Part shown: piece by piece, positions 1 through 9,840 of the stretch
Layout: each line of letters starts with the position of its first letter
Position numbering within the stretch: the first letter of the stretch is position 1
Assembly: GCF_018555435.2 (NCBI RefSeq)
Contig: NZ_JAFEJT020000037.1
Span: 1-32,349, forward strand
Source of the DNA: Bifidobacterium amazonense
GTDB lineage: Bacteria > Actinomycetota > Actinomycetes > Actinomycetales > Bifidobacteriaceae
Reading direction: 5' to 3'
DNA: 32,349 nt
Program-made: the position numbers and the translations under genes
Notes under the pieces: generated by a model
What the model was told of the DNA's origin: nothing
What the model saw: only the letters and a program-made list of their open reading frames with translations
The model's database searches: none

Positions 1-2
1 TC

Positions 3-362
3 GGCGACCTGAGCGTGGACCTGAACCACGACGCGCGCACGGCGAACGTGAGCCTGACCGTCGAGAATACGGGCAAGCGCGATGAGCGCGAAGTCGTGCA
101 GGTGTACGTCAAGAACCTTGACTCGCCACTCGCGCCGCGCAACTGGCGGCTCGCCGGTTTCCAGCCGGTCGAGCTTACGGCCGGAGAAAACAAGACCTTG
201 ACTCTGCCGGTCGATCCGGACGCATTCAAGGTCTACGACGAGAACGGCGAACAGATCGTCGACGGCAACCGTTTCGAGATCTACGCCGGCATCAGCCAGC
301 CCGATGCGCGATCCGCCGAGCTGCTCGGCTTTCCACCCGAATCCATGACCATCGAATTCTGA
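3..362 (+). CDS. Glycoside hydrolase family 3 enzyme, C-terminal fragment (partial)
   Basis: The frame is open from the first bases of the window, so this is the 3' end of a gene starting upstream. The visible 119 residues form a fibronectin type III-like domain of the kind that ends GH3 beta-glucosidases and beta-xylosidases. Typical marks are V-x-N-T-G-x-R-x-x-x-E-V-V-Q-V-Y near the start, a following S-P-x-A-P-R-x-x-R-L-A-G-F segment, and a final F-E-I-Y-A-G strand. The catalytic domains are outside the window, so substrate cannot be read directly. The next gene follows after 94 bases on the same strand with no clear terminator, so it probably belongs to the same transcript and acts on glucosyl or xylosyl residues of plant oligosaccharides. 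The GTG at 15 is internal, not a start. Confidence 0.85.
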   Translation, partial: GDLSVDLNHDARTANVSLTVENTGKRDEREVVQVYVKNLDSPLAPRNWRLAGFQPVELTAGENKTLTLPVDPDAFKVYDENGEQIVDGNRFEIYAGISQPDARSAELLGFPPESMTIEF

Positions 363-456
363 CGGCACGGCTCGATTCGTCAGTCGACGCGTCGGGTCGG
401 TTCGCCGCCATACAGGAGTTTCCGGATCATTCCCACCCATATCAAGGAGCACAACC

Positions 457-2373
457 ATGACGTTGCATATCACCCCGCTGGTTTCCGACCACTGCCTCAT
501 ACAGCGTGACAGGCCGGTCGCCGTGTGGGGGATCTCGGAACCTGGAAGCACGGTCACGGCGACGCTGGCGACGGTCGCATCGTCCACGTCCGCCGCATCG
601 ACTGTGGGCGAGGACGGCCGTTGGGAGGCGGTCTTGCCGGCGCAGACCGCCGGCACCGAGGCGACGATCACCGTGACGGACGGCGAGACGGCGAAGACGA
701 TCCGCGACGTGCTGTTCGGCGACGTATGGCTGCTCGCCGGCCAGTCGAACATGGAGATGCGCATGGAACGCATCGCCGACGAGGCCCCGCATCTCATGGA
801 TGACGCCGACGACGGCAACATCCGTTGGTTCAACGTGCCGCAGGTCTTCGACTTCCAGCGTGAGCACGGCGATCTGGACGCGGGGGAATGGTTCGTCTCC
901 GCCCGAGACCGTCCAGCCGACATGTCGGCGATCGGCTGGTTCTTCGCCAGGAAGCTGCGCGAGATGCACGACGTGCCGATCGGGCTGGTGAACGCCGCAG
1001 TCGGCGGCAGCAAGATCGAGACGTGGATGAGCCGCGAACGCCTCGAATCGATGGGAGCGCTGCCCGACGACTTCGGCAAGTACACGCCCGACTACGTGGC
1101 GCGACAGCAGCGCCTGTTCGCCGAGGCGGCGGCCGCCTACGACCGCGAGGCCGACGACGCGGACACCGGACTTAATGAACGCTGGCAGGATCCCGATTTC
1201 GACGATTCCGACTGGGGCACGATGGAACTCGCCGAATCCGAGCGGCCCGAACTGCAAGCCCCCGGCATCGTCTGGCTGCGCAAGCGCATCACCGTGCCCG
1301 ACCGGTACACCGGCCAACCGGCCCAGCTGCGTTTCGGCACCATCCACGATGCCGACCGCATCTACCTCGACGGCGAACCGATCGGAGAGACGTTCTACCA
1401 GTATCCGCCGCGCGACTACGACATCGCCGCCCTGCCGAAGACGTTCACCCTCGCGATCCGGCTCAAGGTCGAAGGAGCCACGGGCGGCTTCACGGCCGGC
1501 AAACGGCATCTCATCGTCGTCGGCGACGCGCTCGAACGCGACCTGACCGACCATGCCGATCCCGATATCGCCTCGCTCGACGGCGTGATCGACGTGGACG
1601 CGCTCGGCGCATGGCGGTTCCGCCGAAGCGTATGGATGCCGGTCAAGCCGAACGACGAGTTCTTCCGCATGGAGCCGGTCGGCGACTACAACGCGATGAT
1701 CGTGCCGCTGAGGCGTCTCGGCCTGACCGGCGTGCTGTGGTACCAAGGCGAATCGAACTGCTGGCATCCCTACGGCTACGCGGAACTGCAGATGGCGCTC
1801 ATACAGGACTGGCGGCGACTGTTCGCCCAGGGTGACTTTCCGTTCATCTACGCGCAGTTGCCGAACTACCGGCTCGGCGACCCCTCGTCATGGCTCTACC
1901 TGCGCGACGAGCAGCGCAAGGCGCTCGCCATCGCCGACACCGCGATGGTCACGACCTACGATGCGGGCGAGGACAGCGACCTGCACCCGTTCGACAAGAA
2001 GACCGTGGCCGAACGCATGGCCGCGGCGGCCGAGACGCTCGCCTACGGCGGAGACTGCGAGCCGATGGGACCGACCCCGTGCTGGGTGCACAGCGAACCG
2101 AACCGTCTCGTCGTGCGGTTCACGCATGTCGGCGATGGTCTGCGCGCGACAGGCCCGCTACGCTTCGACATCGTGAACGGCACCGGGCTGCCGCGCGTCG
2201 CCACGTTCGACGGCCGCATCATCGCCCGAGACCGCATCGCCATCGACCTGCCGCTCGGCACCGCGCCCGGCCGCGACGCCAGTCTGCGCTTCCTATGGGC
2301 ACCCACGCCCGCGCCGGTGCTCGAAAACTCGGACGGCCTGCTCGCCACCCCGTTCGCCATGCCCATTGACTAG
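457..2373 (+). CDS. SGNH/SASA-family carbohydrate acetylesterase (sialate O-acetylesterase-like)
   Basis: A 638-residue esterase predicted to remove O-acetyl groups from sugars. The start is set by AAGGAG at 444-449, seven bases before ATG. The SASA-type signature is clear: L-L-A-G-Q-S-N-M-E with the nucleophile Ser97, W-Y-Q-G-E-S-N around Glu432, and a D-L-H triad motif at Asp508/His510. The catalytic domain is interrupted: residues about 239-370 form a beta-galactosidase-like jelly roll (W-x-x-x-x-F-D-D-S-x-W at its start), and the SGNH fold resumes afterwards. This split layout resembles what has been described for CE20 acetylesterases, but I could not test family membership. Automatic annotation as sialate esterase is probably misleading here, since the neighbours point to acetylated xylo- or xyloglucan-type oligosaccharides. 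No signal peptide is seen, so it likely acts in the cytosol. Confidence 0.85.
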   Translation: MTLHITPLVSDHCLIQRDRPVAVWGISEPGSTVTATLATVASSTSAASTVGEDGRWEAVLPAQTAGTEATITVTDGETAKTIRDVLFGDVWLLAGQSNMEMRMERIADEAPHLMDDADDGNIRWFNVPQVFDFQREHGDLDAGEWFVSARDRPADMSAIGWFFARKLREMHDVPIGLVNAAVGGSKIETWMSRERLESMGALPDDFGKYTPDYVARQQRLFAEAAAAYDREADDADTGLNERWQDPDFDDSDWGTMELAESERPELQAPGIVWLRKRITVPDRYTGQPAQLRFGTIHDADRIYLDGEPIGETFYQYPPRDYDIAALPKTFTLAIRLKVEGATGGFTAGKRHLIVVGDALERDLTDHADPDIASLDGVIDVDALGAWRFRRSVWMPVKPNDEFFRMEPVGDYNAMIVPLRRLGLTGVLWYQGESNCWHPYGYAELQMALIQDWRRLFAQGDFPFIYAQLPNYRLGDPSSWLYLRDEQRKALAIADTAMVTTYDAGEDSDLHPFDKKTVAERMAAAAETLAYGGDCEPMGPTPCWVHSEPNRLVVRFTHVGDGLRATGPLRFDIVNGTGLPRVATFDGRIIARDRIAIDLPLGTAPGRDASLRFLWAPTPAPVLENSDGLLATPFAMPID

Positions 2374-2423
2374 CGGATTCGGAGACGGTGGAAGACATGG
2401 CGCACAAAGAAGGGAACTGAACC

Positions 2424-4808
2424 ATGAATGCAGTGCGTATGCCGATCATGGACGGCTGGGAATTCTCGGAAGGCCCGACACCGGCGAATGCCGGAACCGG
2501 ACGCCCGGTCGACCTGCCCCATGATTTCGTCATCAACCATCCGGTGCATGACCATATCGATTGGGGTGTGGATCAGGCGTTCCGTGAATGGCAGGGCACC
2601 GGCTGGTACCGGCGCACGATCCATATCGATGCCAAACGGGAAGGATACCGGTACTATCTCGATTTCGACGGCGTGTATGAGAACGCGCGCGTCAGCGTCA
2701 ACGGAACCCCTGTAGGAGGTTGGAACTACGGGTATTCACCGTTCCGACTCGACGTCACCGATGCGGTGTTCGAAGGAGACAACGACATCCTCGTGTGTGC
2801 TGATAACAACGAGGCTCCGACCGATCGATGGTACAGCGGATCGGGCATCTACCGGACCGTCACATGGATGGAACTGCCTGAACGACACCTCGACGAACGC
2901 GACGTTATCGTCCGACAGCACGTCGACTGGACCGCCCGGTCTGCGGATCTGACCGTCGACGTCGGAACGGACACGCTCAGGGGCGAGACCGTCGTTGCCA
3001 CCCTGCGGGACTCCGACGGCGAAACCGTGGCCGAGGCGCGAGGCCAAGGACGACTGAGGATGCATGTGGACGATGCCCGGCTGTGGAGCGCGGAAAATCC
3101 GTACCTGTATACGCTGACGCTTGCCTTGCCGGAGAAGAACGACGCTTCCTCGTCCTGCGACATGCTGGATGGCATCGATCTTTGCATCGGACTGCGAGAC
3201 ATCCGGTTCGACGCCGAGCAGGGCATGATTGTCAACGGACGTCGCACGATATTTCGCGGAGTGTGCCTGCATCAGGATGCCGGCTGCGTCGGCTCGGCAT
3301 CCACCAAGGAACTTATGCGGAACCGGCTTGAACAGCTCAAGGACATGGGATGCAACGGACTGCGGCTCGCCCATCATGCGCATCCCAGACAGATGCTCGA
3401 TCTGGCGGACGAAATGGGCTTCTATGTGTATGCCGAACCGTTCGACAAATGGGAATCCGGGCACTATCGGCGTTTCTTCAAGGATGGATGGCGTGCCGAT
3501 CTTGCCGCCATGATCCGCCGCGACCGCAATCGCCCCAGCATCGTCATGTGGGGCGTGGGCAATGAGGTCGAAAACCAGGCGAAACGTTCGATGCTGGCCA
3601 TCCTGCGCGATCTGGTGGCCGAGGCTCATCGTCTGGACGACACCGGTCGTCCGGTCGGGTGCGCGATGAGCCCGCACTTCCAGACCGAGACCGCCGATAC
3701 CGCCGGCACGGAAGGTATCATCCAAGTCACGGACGACGCCCCCGCGGATCAGGAGATCGACGACCCCGACCAGCGCGTCGCACGCATCAAGCTGATCGCC
3801 GACATTACCGACGTGACCGTGCTCAACTACGCCGAGCAATGGTACGGCAAAGTGAATGCGGCCATACCCGACAAGCCGATTTTCGGCTCGGAAACCTACC
3901 AATGGTTCGTCGGACATGAATGGCAGATGCAGGATTACATCAGCGAGAACCCGAATCTGGTGCCGGAACGTGACCGGTACGTGATCGGAGGGGCGATCTG
4001 GGCCGGATTCGACTATCTGGGAGAGTCGATGGGTTGGCCGTCGAAGGGATGGTCGGGGGCGCTGATCCGCACCAACGGCGTTCCGAAGGCCGGATACTGG
4101 CTGATGCGTTCCTACTGGTGCGCCGACGGCGAGCCGTTCGTGCACTTCATGGCGGCCGACTACACGCAGCCTGACGAGAACGTCAAGGAGCATTGGGACA
4201 TCCCGCCGTTCGTGGGACATTGGGAATTCCCGCAATACCACAAGAACGTGGTGCCGTATCTGATCGCCACCAATTGCGACGAGGTGTGCATCCGGGTGAA
4301 CCAACGCGAGCTCTACGTCCGGCCGGTACGCGAGTTCGCCAACCGCGCCGTCATCGGATACCTGCCCTACCAGCCCGGAGTATTGACCGTCATCGGATAC
4401 CGCGACGGCCATGAGGTGTGCCGTGAGACCACGAACACGCCGATATCGCCGGCCGTGACATTGGAGTTCGCCGATACGACCCGACGCGTCGCACTGCCTG
4501 AGACGATGGAGCTGCCGGCGCGACGCGGATATGAACGGCTCTTGTCCGTCCGATGCCTGGATGCGGCCGGCAACCCGGTGTTCCGGGAGTTCGCGCCCGT
4601 GCGGTTCCGCATCGCAGGCCCGGCCGGCATCATCGCTGTCGATAACGGCAATCTGATGGGCAACGAGCCGTACGGCCAAGACACCATTCACCTGCATCAG
4701 GGCGTGGCCAGTGTCATGATCCGCCTGACCGGCGAACCGGGACGCATCATATTGTCGGCGGACGCGCCCGGCATGCATACGGCCACGCAGACCATCATCG
4801 CCGGCTGA
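2424..4808 (+). CDS. Glycoside hydrolase family 2 enzyme, beta-galactosidase type
   Basis: A 794-residue GH2 protein with the usual order: N-terminal sugar-binding jelly roll (about 5-165, with G-T-G-W-Y-R-R and S-G-I-Y-R-T), immunoglobulin-like domain (about 165-270), TIM barrel (about 270-580), and C-terminal domains of the DUF4982/GH2-domain-5 kind. The acid/base is Glu381 in G-N-E-V and the probable nucleophile is Glu490 in F-G-S-E-T-Y. AGAAGGGA at 2408-2415 supports ATG 2424. GH2 covers beta-galactosidases, beta-glucuronidases, arabinosidases and some xylosidases; the sequence looks nearest to beta-galactosidases, but the exact sugar is open. In this cluster a galactosyl or arabinosyl side chain of xylan is plausible. 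There is no signal peptide. The stop overlaps an in-frame ATG of the next gene, but that gene probably starts later. Confidence 0.85.
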   Translation: MNAVRMPIMDGWEFSEGPTPANAGTGRPVDLPHDFVINHPVHDHIDWGVDQAFREWQGTGWYRRTIHIDAKREGYRYYLDFDGVYENARVSVNGTPVGGWNYGYSPFRLDVTDAVFEGDNDILVCADNNEAPTDRWYSGSGIYRTVTWMELPERHLDERDVIVRQHVDWTARSADLTVDVGTDTLRGETVVATLRDSDGETVAEARGQGRLRMHVDDARLWSAENPYLYTLTLALPEKNDASSSCDMLDGIDLCIGLRDIRFDAEQGMIVNGRRTIFRGVCLHQDAGCVGSASTKELMRNRLEQLKDMGCNGLRLAHHAHPRQMLDLADEMGFYVYAEPFDKWESGHYRRFFKDGWRADLAAMIRRDRNRPSIVMWGVGNEVENQAKRSMLAILRDLVAEAHRLDDTGRPVGCAMSPHFQTETADTAGTEGIIQVTDDAPADQEIDDPDQRVARIKLIADITDVTVLNYAEQWYGKVNAAIPDKPIFGSETYQWFVGHEWQMQDYISENPNLVPERDRYVIGGAIWAGFDYLGESMGWPSKGWSGALIRTNGVPKAGYWLMRSYWCADGEPFVHFMAADYTQPDENVKEHWDIPPFVGHWEFPQYHKNVVPYLIATNCDEVCIRVNQRELYVRPVREFANRAVIGYLPYQPGVLTVIGYRDGHEVCRETTNTPISPAVTLEFADTTRRVALPETMELPARRGYERLLSVRCLDAAGNPVFREFAPVRFRIAGPAGIIAVDNGNLMGNEPYGQDTIHLHQGVASVMIRLTGEPGRIILSADAPGMHTATQTIIAG

Positions 4809-4852
4809 TGACGGATCATCGACGAAGACCGTTCCACGACAAGGAGCACGCT

Positions 4853-5986
4853 ATGACATCACCACCATCCATGTTCGCACAGTACGGCTACGCGCAGCCT
4901 GACATCGACGCGCGGCTCGCGCAGGTCTGGCACGAGATCTTCGAAGGGCCGGACAAGTTCTATTGGGAGACCGAGGACGGTCTCGGCTATGTGATGGACA
5001 CCGGCAACGACGACGTACGCACCGAGGGCATGAGCTACGCGATGATGCTCGCCGTGCAATACGACCGACAGGACGTGTTCGACAAGCTCTGGGGCTGGGT
5101 CATGGCCCATATGCACATGACCGACGGCCATCACGCGCACTACTTCTCGTGGTCGGTCAGGCCGGATGGGTCCGAGCGCGCGAGCGGGCCGGCCCCGGAC
5201 GGCGAGGAGTATTTCGCGATGGACCTGTTCCTCGCCGACCGGCGGTGGGGCGGCCGCGACGGCATCTACGACTACGCCGCCCAAGCCCGTGAACTGCTGC
5301 ACCACTGCGTGCACAAGGGACGCGACGAGGATGGCGAGCCGATGTGGGACGTCAGCAACCATCTCATCGAATTCGTGCCCGGCATCGGCTGGAGCGACCC
5401 CTCGTACCATCTGCCGCACTTCTACGAAGTGTTCGCCGAGTGTGTCGACGAGGAGGACCGCCCGTTCTGGAAGGCCGCGGCGGCCGCCAGTCGCGAATAC
5501 CTGACGAGCGCGTGCGATGCCGAGACCGGACTCAACCCGGAATACGCCGACTACGACGGCAGGCCGGTCGCCGTGGAATGGGGCAAGCACGACTGGTTCT
5601 ACTCCGATGCCTACCGCACCGCCGGCAACATCGGCCTCGACGTCAGCTGGAACGGCGTGGCCGAGCCCGAACTGTGCGACCGCGTGGCGGCCCTGCAACG
5701 CTTCTTCCTCACCCACGACCGCACCTGCGCCTACGAGGTGGACGGCACGCCCGTCGCCGATGAACGCGTACTGCATCCAGTCGGCTTCATCGCCGCCACC
5801 GCCGAAGGGTCGCTCGCAGCCATCCATGCCGATCCGACGGCCCATCCCGACGCCGAACGCAACGCGCACGCATGGGTCGACCTGCTATGGAACACGCCCA
5901 TGCGCGTCGGTCCGCGCCGCTACTACGACAACTTCCTCTACGCCTTCGCCATGCTCGCGCTCGCCGGCCGGTACCGGCGCGACTGA
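4853..5986 (+). CDS. GH8 reducing-end xylose-releasing exo-oligoxylanase (Rex type)
   Basis: A 377-residue GH8 enzyme. Family members of this type release xylose from the reducing end of xylo-oligosaccharides of three or more units, inside the cell. The general acid is Glu58 in R-T-E-G-M-S-Y and the base is Asp252 in F-Y-S-D-A-Y-R, matching the spacing of Glu70 and Asp263 known from the Bacillus halodurans Rex. The segment H-Y-F-S-W-S followed by E-E-Y-F-A-M-D-L-F is also characteristic. ATG 4853 was chosen over the in-frame ATG 4808 because AAGGAG lies at 4841-4846, just before it. The length fits the family. It complements GH120 and GH43 enzymes, which work from the non-reducing end. There is no signal peptide. 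Confidence 0.9.
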   Translation: MTSPPSMFAQYGYAQPDIDARLAQVWHEIFEGPDKFYWETEDGLGYVMDTGNDDVRTEGMSYAMMLAVQYDRQDVFDKLWGWVMAHMHMTDGHHAHYFSWSVRPDGSERASGPAPDGEEYFAMDLFLADRRWGGRDGIYDYAAQARELLHHCVHKGRDEDGEPMWDVSNHLIEFVPGIGWSDPSYHLPHFYEVFAECVDEEDRPFWKAAAAASREYLTSACDAETGLNPEYADYDGRPVAVEWGKHDWFYSDAYRTAGNIGLDVSWNGVAEPELCDRVAALQRFFLTHDRTCAYEVDGTPVADERVLHPVGFIAATAEGSLAAIHADPTAHPDAERNAHAWVDLLWNTPMRVGPRRYYDNFLYAFAMLALAGRYRRD

Positions 5987-6028
5987 TGAAGGTCTGTGCG
6001 AACCATCCCTGATATAAGGAACCCACCC

Positions 6029-7720
6029 ATGACTGACATTCGATTCATCCACAACCCCATCCTGCGCGGCATGCATCCCGACCCCTCATGGATCTGGGAC
6101 GAGACACGCGGCGAGGTCGCGCTCGTCAACTCGTCGTTCGAACTCATCCCCGGATTGCCGGTCCACACGACCCGCGACTTCGTCACATGGACGCATGTCG
6201 CCGACGCGGTCGACGAGGACATGGCCCGCCGGCTCTTCCTCGATGGCGTCGCCGACTCCGGCGGCCTGTACGCGCCGACCCTGCGTCGCATCCGCGGACA
6301 GTACGTGATCGCCTGCACCACGACCCGCATCGACCGCGACCGTGCGATCGCGGCCGGGCTCGGCGATGAGCTGTCCCGCTGCGACGCGGCCGGAGGCAAC
6401 TTCATCATCACCGCCGATACGCTCGAAGGCCCGTGGCGCGGACCATTCTGGGTGACCGGCGCTCAGGGCATCGACCCGGACATCTTCGAGGACAAGGATG
6501 GCACCATCTGGTGGACGCAGACGCGCCCCGCAGTCGACTCGCACTGGGACGGACAGACCGAGGTCTGGACCGCGCCGCTCGACCCGGACACATGGGATAT
6601 CGCCGGCGAGCGCACCGTGATCTGGCGCGGGTACGGTCTCGACGCGGTGTGGGCGGAGGGGCCACACCTGTACCGTGTAGGTGACTGGGTGTATCTGATG
6701 ACCGCGGAAGGCGGCACATCGTTTGATCACAGCGAGATGATGATGCGCGCGTTCGCGTCGGACGGGCTCGCCGCGGCGCTCGCCGGTTTCGAGCGTGACT
6801 GCACGGCTCGCGGCGTGGTCATCCGGCCGGCGCGCGAGGGGGAGCGCAGCGTGCTGGGCGAGTACGATCGCCTGTTTCGTGCGTGCAAGCGCAATCCGGT
6901 GCTCACGCACCGGCATCTGGGATCCGCCGAGCCGGTGCAATGCATCGGCCATGCCGATCTGCTGCATCATCCCGATGCAGGCTGGATGCTGACCTGTCTT
7001 GGCGTGCGGCAGACGTTGGACGGCGAGACCGGGGATCGTCGCAGCTATCTGGGGCGTGAGACGTTCATCGCGCCGGTGCGCTGGGATTATGAGGATGTGT
7101 CGGGATCGTCCCATGCGCTGCCGGGCGAGGGGACAGATCCCGGCTGGCCGACGGTCGCTCCGGGCTGCGGTCGGATGGTCGATCGGCTGCGTGTGACGGT
7201 CGACGAGACCGGTCGTGCGATGGCCGTCGCCGTGGCGGACGCAACCGTGGAAGAAGCGGCGGACGATGTCGTCACGATCGGCGACGACGTGCCGAGCATC
7301 CGTGTGCAGGCCGCCGGCGGATACCGGTTCCGGCCGGTCGACGATATGGATTGGTCCGGTGCAATCATGCCGGGCGACGTGCTGATGCTGCGTCAGGACA
7401 CTAGGCATTACATCACTGTAGAGGTGAAGACATCGCAGAACGGTCCGATCGCCGTGGTGCATCGTGTCGATGGAGACGAACCGGCATGGGACCAGTTTGC
7501 GTTGCGGGCGGGAGAGGCGGTTGGGCTGCGTCTGCACGGCAATCGGCTGGACGTGCTCGCGTTGCCTCTTGAGGCCTTGCCGGACGAGGGCGGTGCATTC
7601 CTGCATGACGTCGTGCCCGGCGCGCGTTCACGGACGCTGCACTCGTACGATGCACGCTTCCTGAGCACCGAGCACGCCGGAGGATTCGTCGGCTGCCTGG
7701 CCGGCGTCCGCGTCCACTGA
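6029..7720 (+). CDS. GH43 glycosidase (beta-xylosidase / alpha-L-arabinofuranosidase) with C-terminal beta-sandwich
   Basis: A 563-residue GH43 protein. The five-bladed propeller (about 1-320) shows the three catalytic acids: Asp18 in H-P-D-P-S (base), Asp151 in I-D-P-D-I-F-E-D (pKa modulator) and Glu210 in W-A-E-G-P-H-L-Y (acid). The remaining third (about 350-563) fits the concanavalin-like sandwich found in beta-xylosidase-type GH43 subfamilies, which closes the active site over short oligosaccharides. ATG 6029 follows ATAAGGA at 6014-6020 and is preferred to the in-frame GTG at 5996. Subfamily and the choice between xylosidase and arabinofuranosidase cannot be settled by eye. It has no secretion signal and sits 42 bases after the GH8 gene, so the two are likely co-transcribed. 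Confidence 0.85.
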   Translation: MTDIRFIHNPILRGMHPDPSWIWDETRGEVALVNSSFELIPGLPVHTTRDFVTWTHVADAVDEDMARRLFLDGVADSGGLYAPTLRRIRGQYVIACTTTRIDRDRAIAAGLGDELSRCDAAGGNFIITADTLEGPWRGPFWVTGAQGIDPDIFEDKDGTIWWTQTRPAVDSHWDGQTEVWTAPLDPDTWDIAGERTVIWRGYGLDAVWAEGPHLYRVGDWVYLMTAEGGTSFDHSEMMMRAFASDGLAAALAGFERDCTARGVVIRPAREGERSVLGEYDRLFRACKRNPVLTHRHLGSAEPVQCIGHADLLHHPDAGWMLTCLGVRQTLDGETGDRRSYLGRETFIAPVRWDYEDVSGSSHALPGEGTDPGWPTVAPGCGRMVDRLRVTVDETGRAMAVAVADATVEEAADDVVTIGDDVPSIRVQAAGGYRFRPVDDMDWSGAIMPGDVLMLRQDTRHYITVEVKTSQNGPIAVVHRVDGDEPAWDQFALRAGEAVGLRLHGNRLDVLALPLEALPDEGGAFLHDVVPGARSRTLHSYDARFLSTEHAGGFVGCLAGVRVH

Positions 7721-7766
7721 ACCGTCATTCGCGGTATTCAATCTGTAACTGGAGGAGTTGAGTTCC

Positions 7767-9797
7767 ATGATCGATCACATGTGGCTGGAGCCGAACGTCG
7801 TTCGTGACGCGGTTCGTGACGAGGTGTTCTTTCTTGACGTGAGCGCGGTCGGTGAGGACGCGCGGTCGCTGCGCATCCGCGCGGACATCGCCGAGCTGCT
7901 CGAACGGCCATGCGTCACGGATGAGCGCGATTCGACGGTGCGGTTGATGGCCCGACCGTCCGTGCTCGAATCGGACGAAGGATTCGCGATCGACGTCGCC
8001 GACGGCGTCACCGAGATCACGGGCAATACGACCCGTGCGCTGATCTACGGCTTCTACGACTGGATGCGCCGGCGTATGCTCGGCGGGACGATCGATGAGC
8101 GCATCGTCAGCATTCCGTCCCAGCCGATCCGCATGATCGACCACTGGGACCAGACCGACGGTTCGGTCGAACGCGGATATGCGGGCGAATCGATCTTCTT
8201 CGGCCGCTGGAACAGCAACGAGCACCATGAATACCTCGAATTCCCCGAACGTGGCGACTCGGACGTGTTCCGCGGCGACATGGCCCGCATCGAGGCCTAT
8301 GCACGGTTCCTCGCCTCCGTCGGCATCAATGCGGTCAGCCTGAACAACGTGAACGTGCGCGGCGTGGCGATCCGGCTCATCACGCACCCGTGGCTCGATC
8401 GTGTCGCGCAGATCGCCCGCATCTTCTCCGAATACGCCATCGACACCTACCTGTCGGTCAACTTCGCCGCGCCCAAGATCATCGGCGGACTCGACACCTG
8501 CGACCCGCTTGATCCGGCCGTGAACGCATGGTGGCGGCGCACCGTGGACGACATCTACGCCATGATCCCCGACTTCGGCGGGTTCGTGGTCAAGGCCGAC
8601 TCCGAAGGCGAGCCGGGGCCGTTCTCCTACGGACGCGACCATGCCGACGGTGCGAACATGTTCGCCCGCGCGCTCGAGCCGCATGGCGGACGGGTGATCT
8701 GGCGCGCGTTCGTCTACGACTGTCACATGGACTGGCGCGACCGTACGCTCGACCGCGCCCGCGCCGCCTATGACACGTTCCGCCCGCTGGACGGCAGATT
8801 CGAGGCGAACGCGATCCTGCAGGTCAAGTTCGGACCCATTGATTTCCAGCCCAGCGAGCCGCTCAGCCCATTGATCGGCGCGATGCGGCATACCAACTTG
8901 ATCGTCGAATTCCAAATCACCGCCGAATACCTCGGCCATCAGATCGACGTCAACTATATGCTGCCGCAATGGCTCGCGAGCCTCGACACCGACACCGGAT
9001 ACGATGCGGACACGGCCGTGACCGTCCCCGCATACCTGCCGCTTGCCGCCGTCGACCGGCGCAACATCGGCTATGCGGCCGTCGCCAACATCGGCATGGA
9101 CGACAACTGGACCGGCCACAAGCTCGCGCAGGCCAACCTGTACGGCTACGGTCGCATGTGCTGGGACGGATCGCTCACCGCGGATGCCATCGCCCGCGAA
9201 TGGACCTCGCTCACGTTCGCGCGAACTGACGACGAGGCGCGAGAGACGATCGAATGGATGCTCGATACCTCCAACGCGACCTACGAATCCTATGTGGCGC
9301 CGCTCGGCGTCGGATTCATGGTCAAGCGCGAGAACCACTATGGCGTCGGCGTCAACGACTTCGAATACGACCGGTGGGGCACCTACCACTACTCCGACCG
9401 TGACGGCACCGGCGTCGACCGCACCGTCGCCACCGGCACCGGCTACATCGGCCAGTACGCGCCGCGCATCGCCGCCGCGCTGGAAGACGCCGGCACCTGC
9501 CCCGACGACGTGCTGCTGTTCTTCCACCATGTGCCGTACACGCATGTGCTGCACAGCGGCAAAACCGTCATCCAGCACATCTACGACACGCATTTCGCCG
9601 GCGTCGAGGCGGTCGACGACTACATCCGCCGTTGGGACGGACTGCGTGGACGCATCGACGACGCGACATTCGAGAACGTGGCCGAACGCCTCCAACGCCA
9701 ACGCCGCAACGCGATCGAATGGCGCGACCAGATCAACACCTACTTCCACCGCATGAGCGGCATCCCCGACTCCCACGGCAGATCGATCCACCGATAG
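7767..9797 (+). CDS. GH67 alpha-glucuronidase
   Basis: A 676-residue GH67 enzyme that should remove 4-O-methyl-glucuronic acid or glucuronic acid from the non-reducing terminal xylose of glucuronoxylo-oligosaccharides. The N-terminal domain is followed by a TIM barrel with near-diagnostic strings: D-F-G-G-F-V-V-K-A-D-S-E-G-E-P-G-P, H-A-D-G-A-N-M, and D-D-N-W-T-G-H. The acid is Glu280 (D-S-E-G) and the two base candidates are Asp359 (G-P-I-D-F-Q) and Glu387 (T-A-E-Y). All three sit a constant five residues before the positions known for the Geobacillus stearothermophilus AguA enzyme (285, 364, 392). GGAGGAG at 7751-7757 supports ATG 7767 over an in-frame TTG at 7758. GH67 requires trimmed oligosaccharides, which fits cytosolic action beside GH8, GH43 and GH120. 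Confidence 0.93.
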   Translation: MIDHMWLEPNVVRDAVRDEVFFLDVSAVGEDARSLRIRADIAELLERPCVTDERDSTVRLMARPSVLESDEGFAIDVADGVTEITGNTTRALIYGFYDWMRRRMLGGTIDERIVSIPSQPIRMIDHWDQTDGSVERGYAGESIFFGRWNSNEHHEYLEFPERGDSDVFRGDMARIEAYARFLASVGINAVSLNNVNVRGVAIRLITHPWLDRVAQIARIFSEYAIDTYLSVNFAAPKIIGGLDTCDPLDPAVNAWWRRTVDDIYAMIPDFGGFVVKADSEGEPGPFSYGRDHADGANMFARALEPHGGRVIWRAFVYDCHMDWRDRTLDRARAAYDTFRPLDGRFEANAILQVKFGPIDFQPSEPLSPLIGAMRHTNLIVEFQITAEYLGHQIDVNYMLPQWLASLDTDTGYDADTAVTVPAYLPLAAVDRRNIGYAAVANIGMDDNWTGHKLAQANLYGYGRMCWDGSLTADAIAREWTSLTFARTDDEARETIEWMLDTSNATYESYVAPLGVGFMVKRENHYGVGVNDFEYDRWGTYHYSDRDGTGVDRTVATGTGYIGQYAPRIAAALEDAGTCPDDVLLFFHHVPYTHVLHSGKTVIQHIYDTHFAGVEAVDDYIRRWDGLRGRIDDATFENVAERLQRQRRNAIEWRDQINTYFHRMSGIPDSHGRSIHR

Positions 9798-9840
9798 ACG
9801 TGCCGGCGGCACAACATGACGAACGCAATCGAGGCCAACG

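Noticed and set aside
2736..4778. Long open frame on the minus strand opposite the first GH2 gene
   Set aside because: It mirrors a well-supported GH2 gene, has no family features and arises from GC-rich codon bias. Similar mirror frames at 7725-9932, 9733-11589, 11683-13503, 14322-15737 and 16794-18419 were rejected for the same reason.
4808..4852. Upstream ATG of the GH8 gene overlapping the GH2 stop
   Set aside because: No ribosome site; AAGGAG lies before the downstream ATG 4853, which also starts at the conserved protein beginning.
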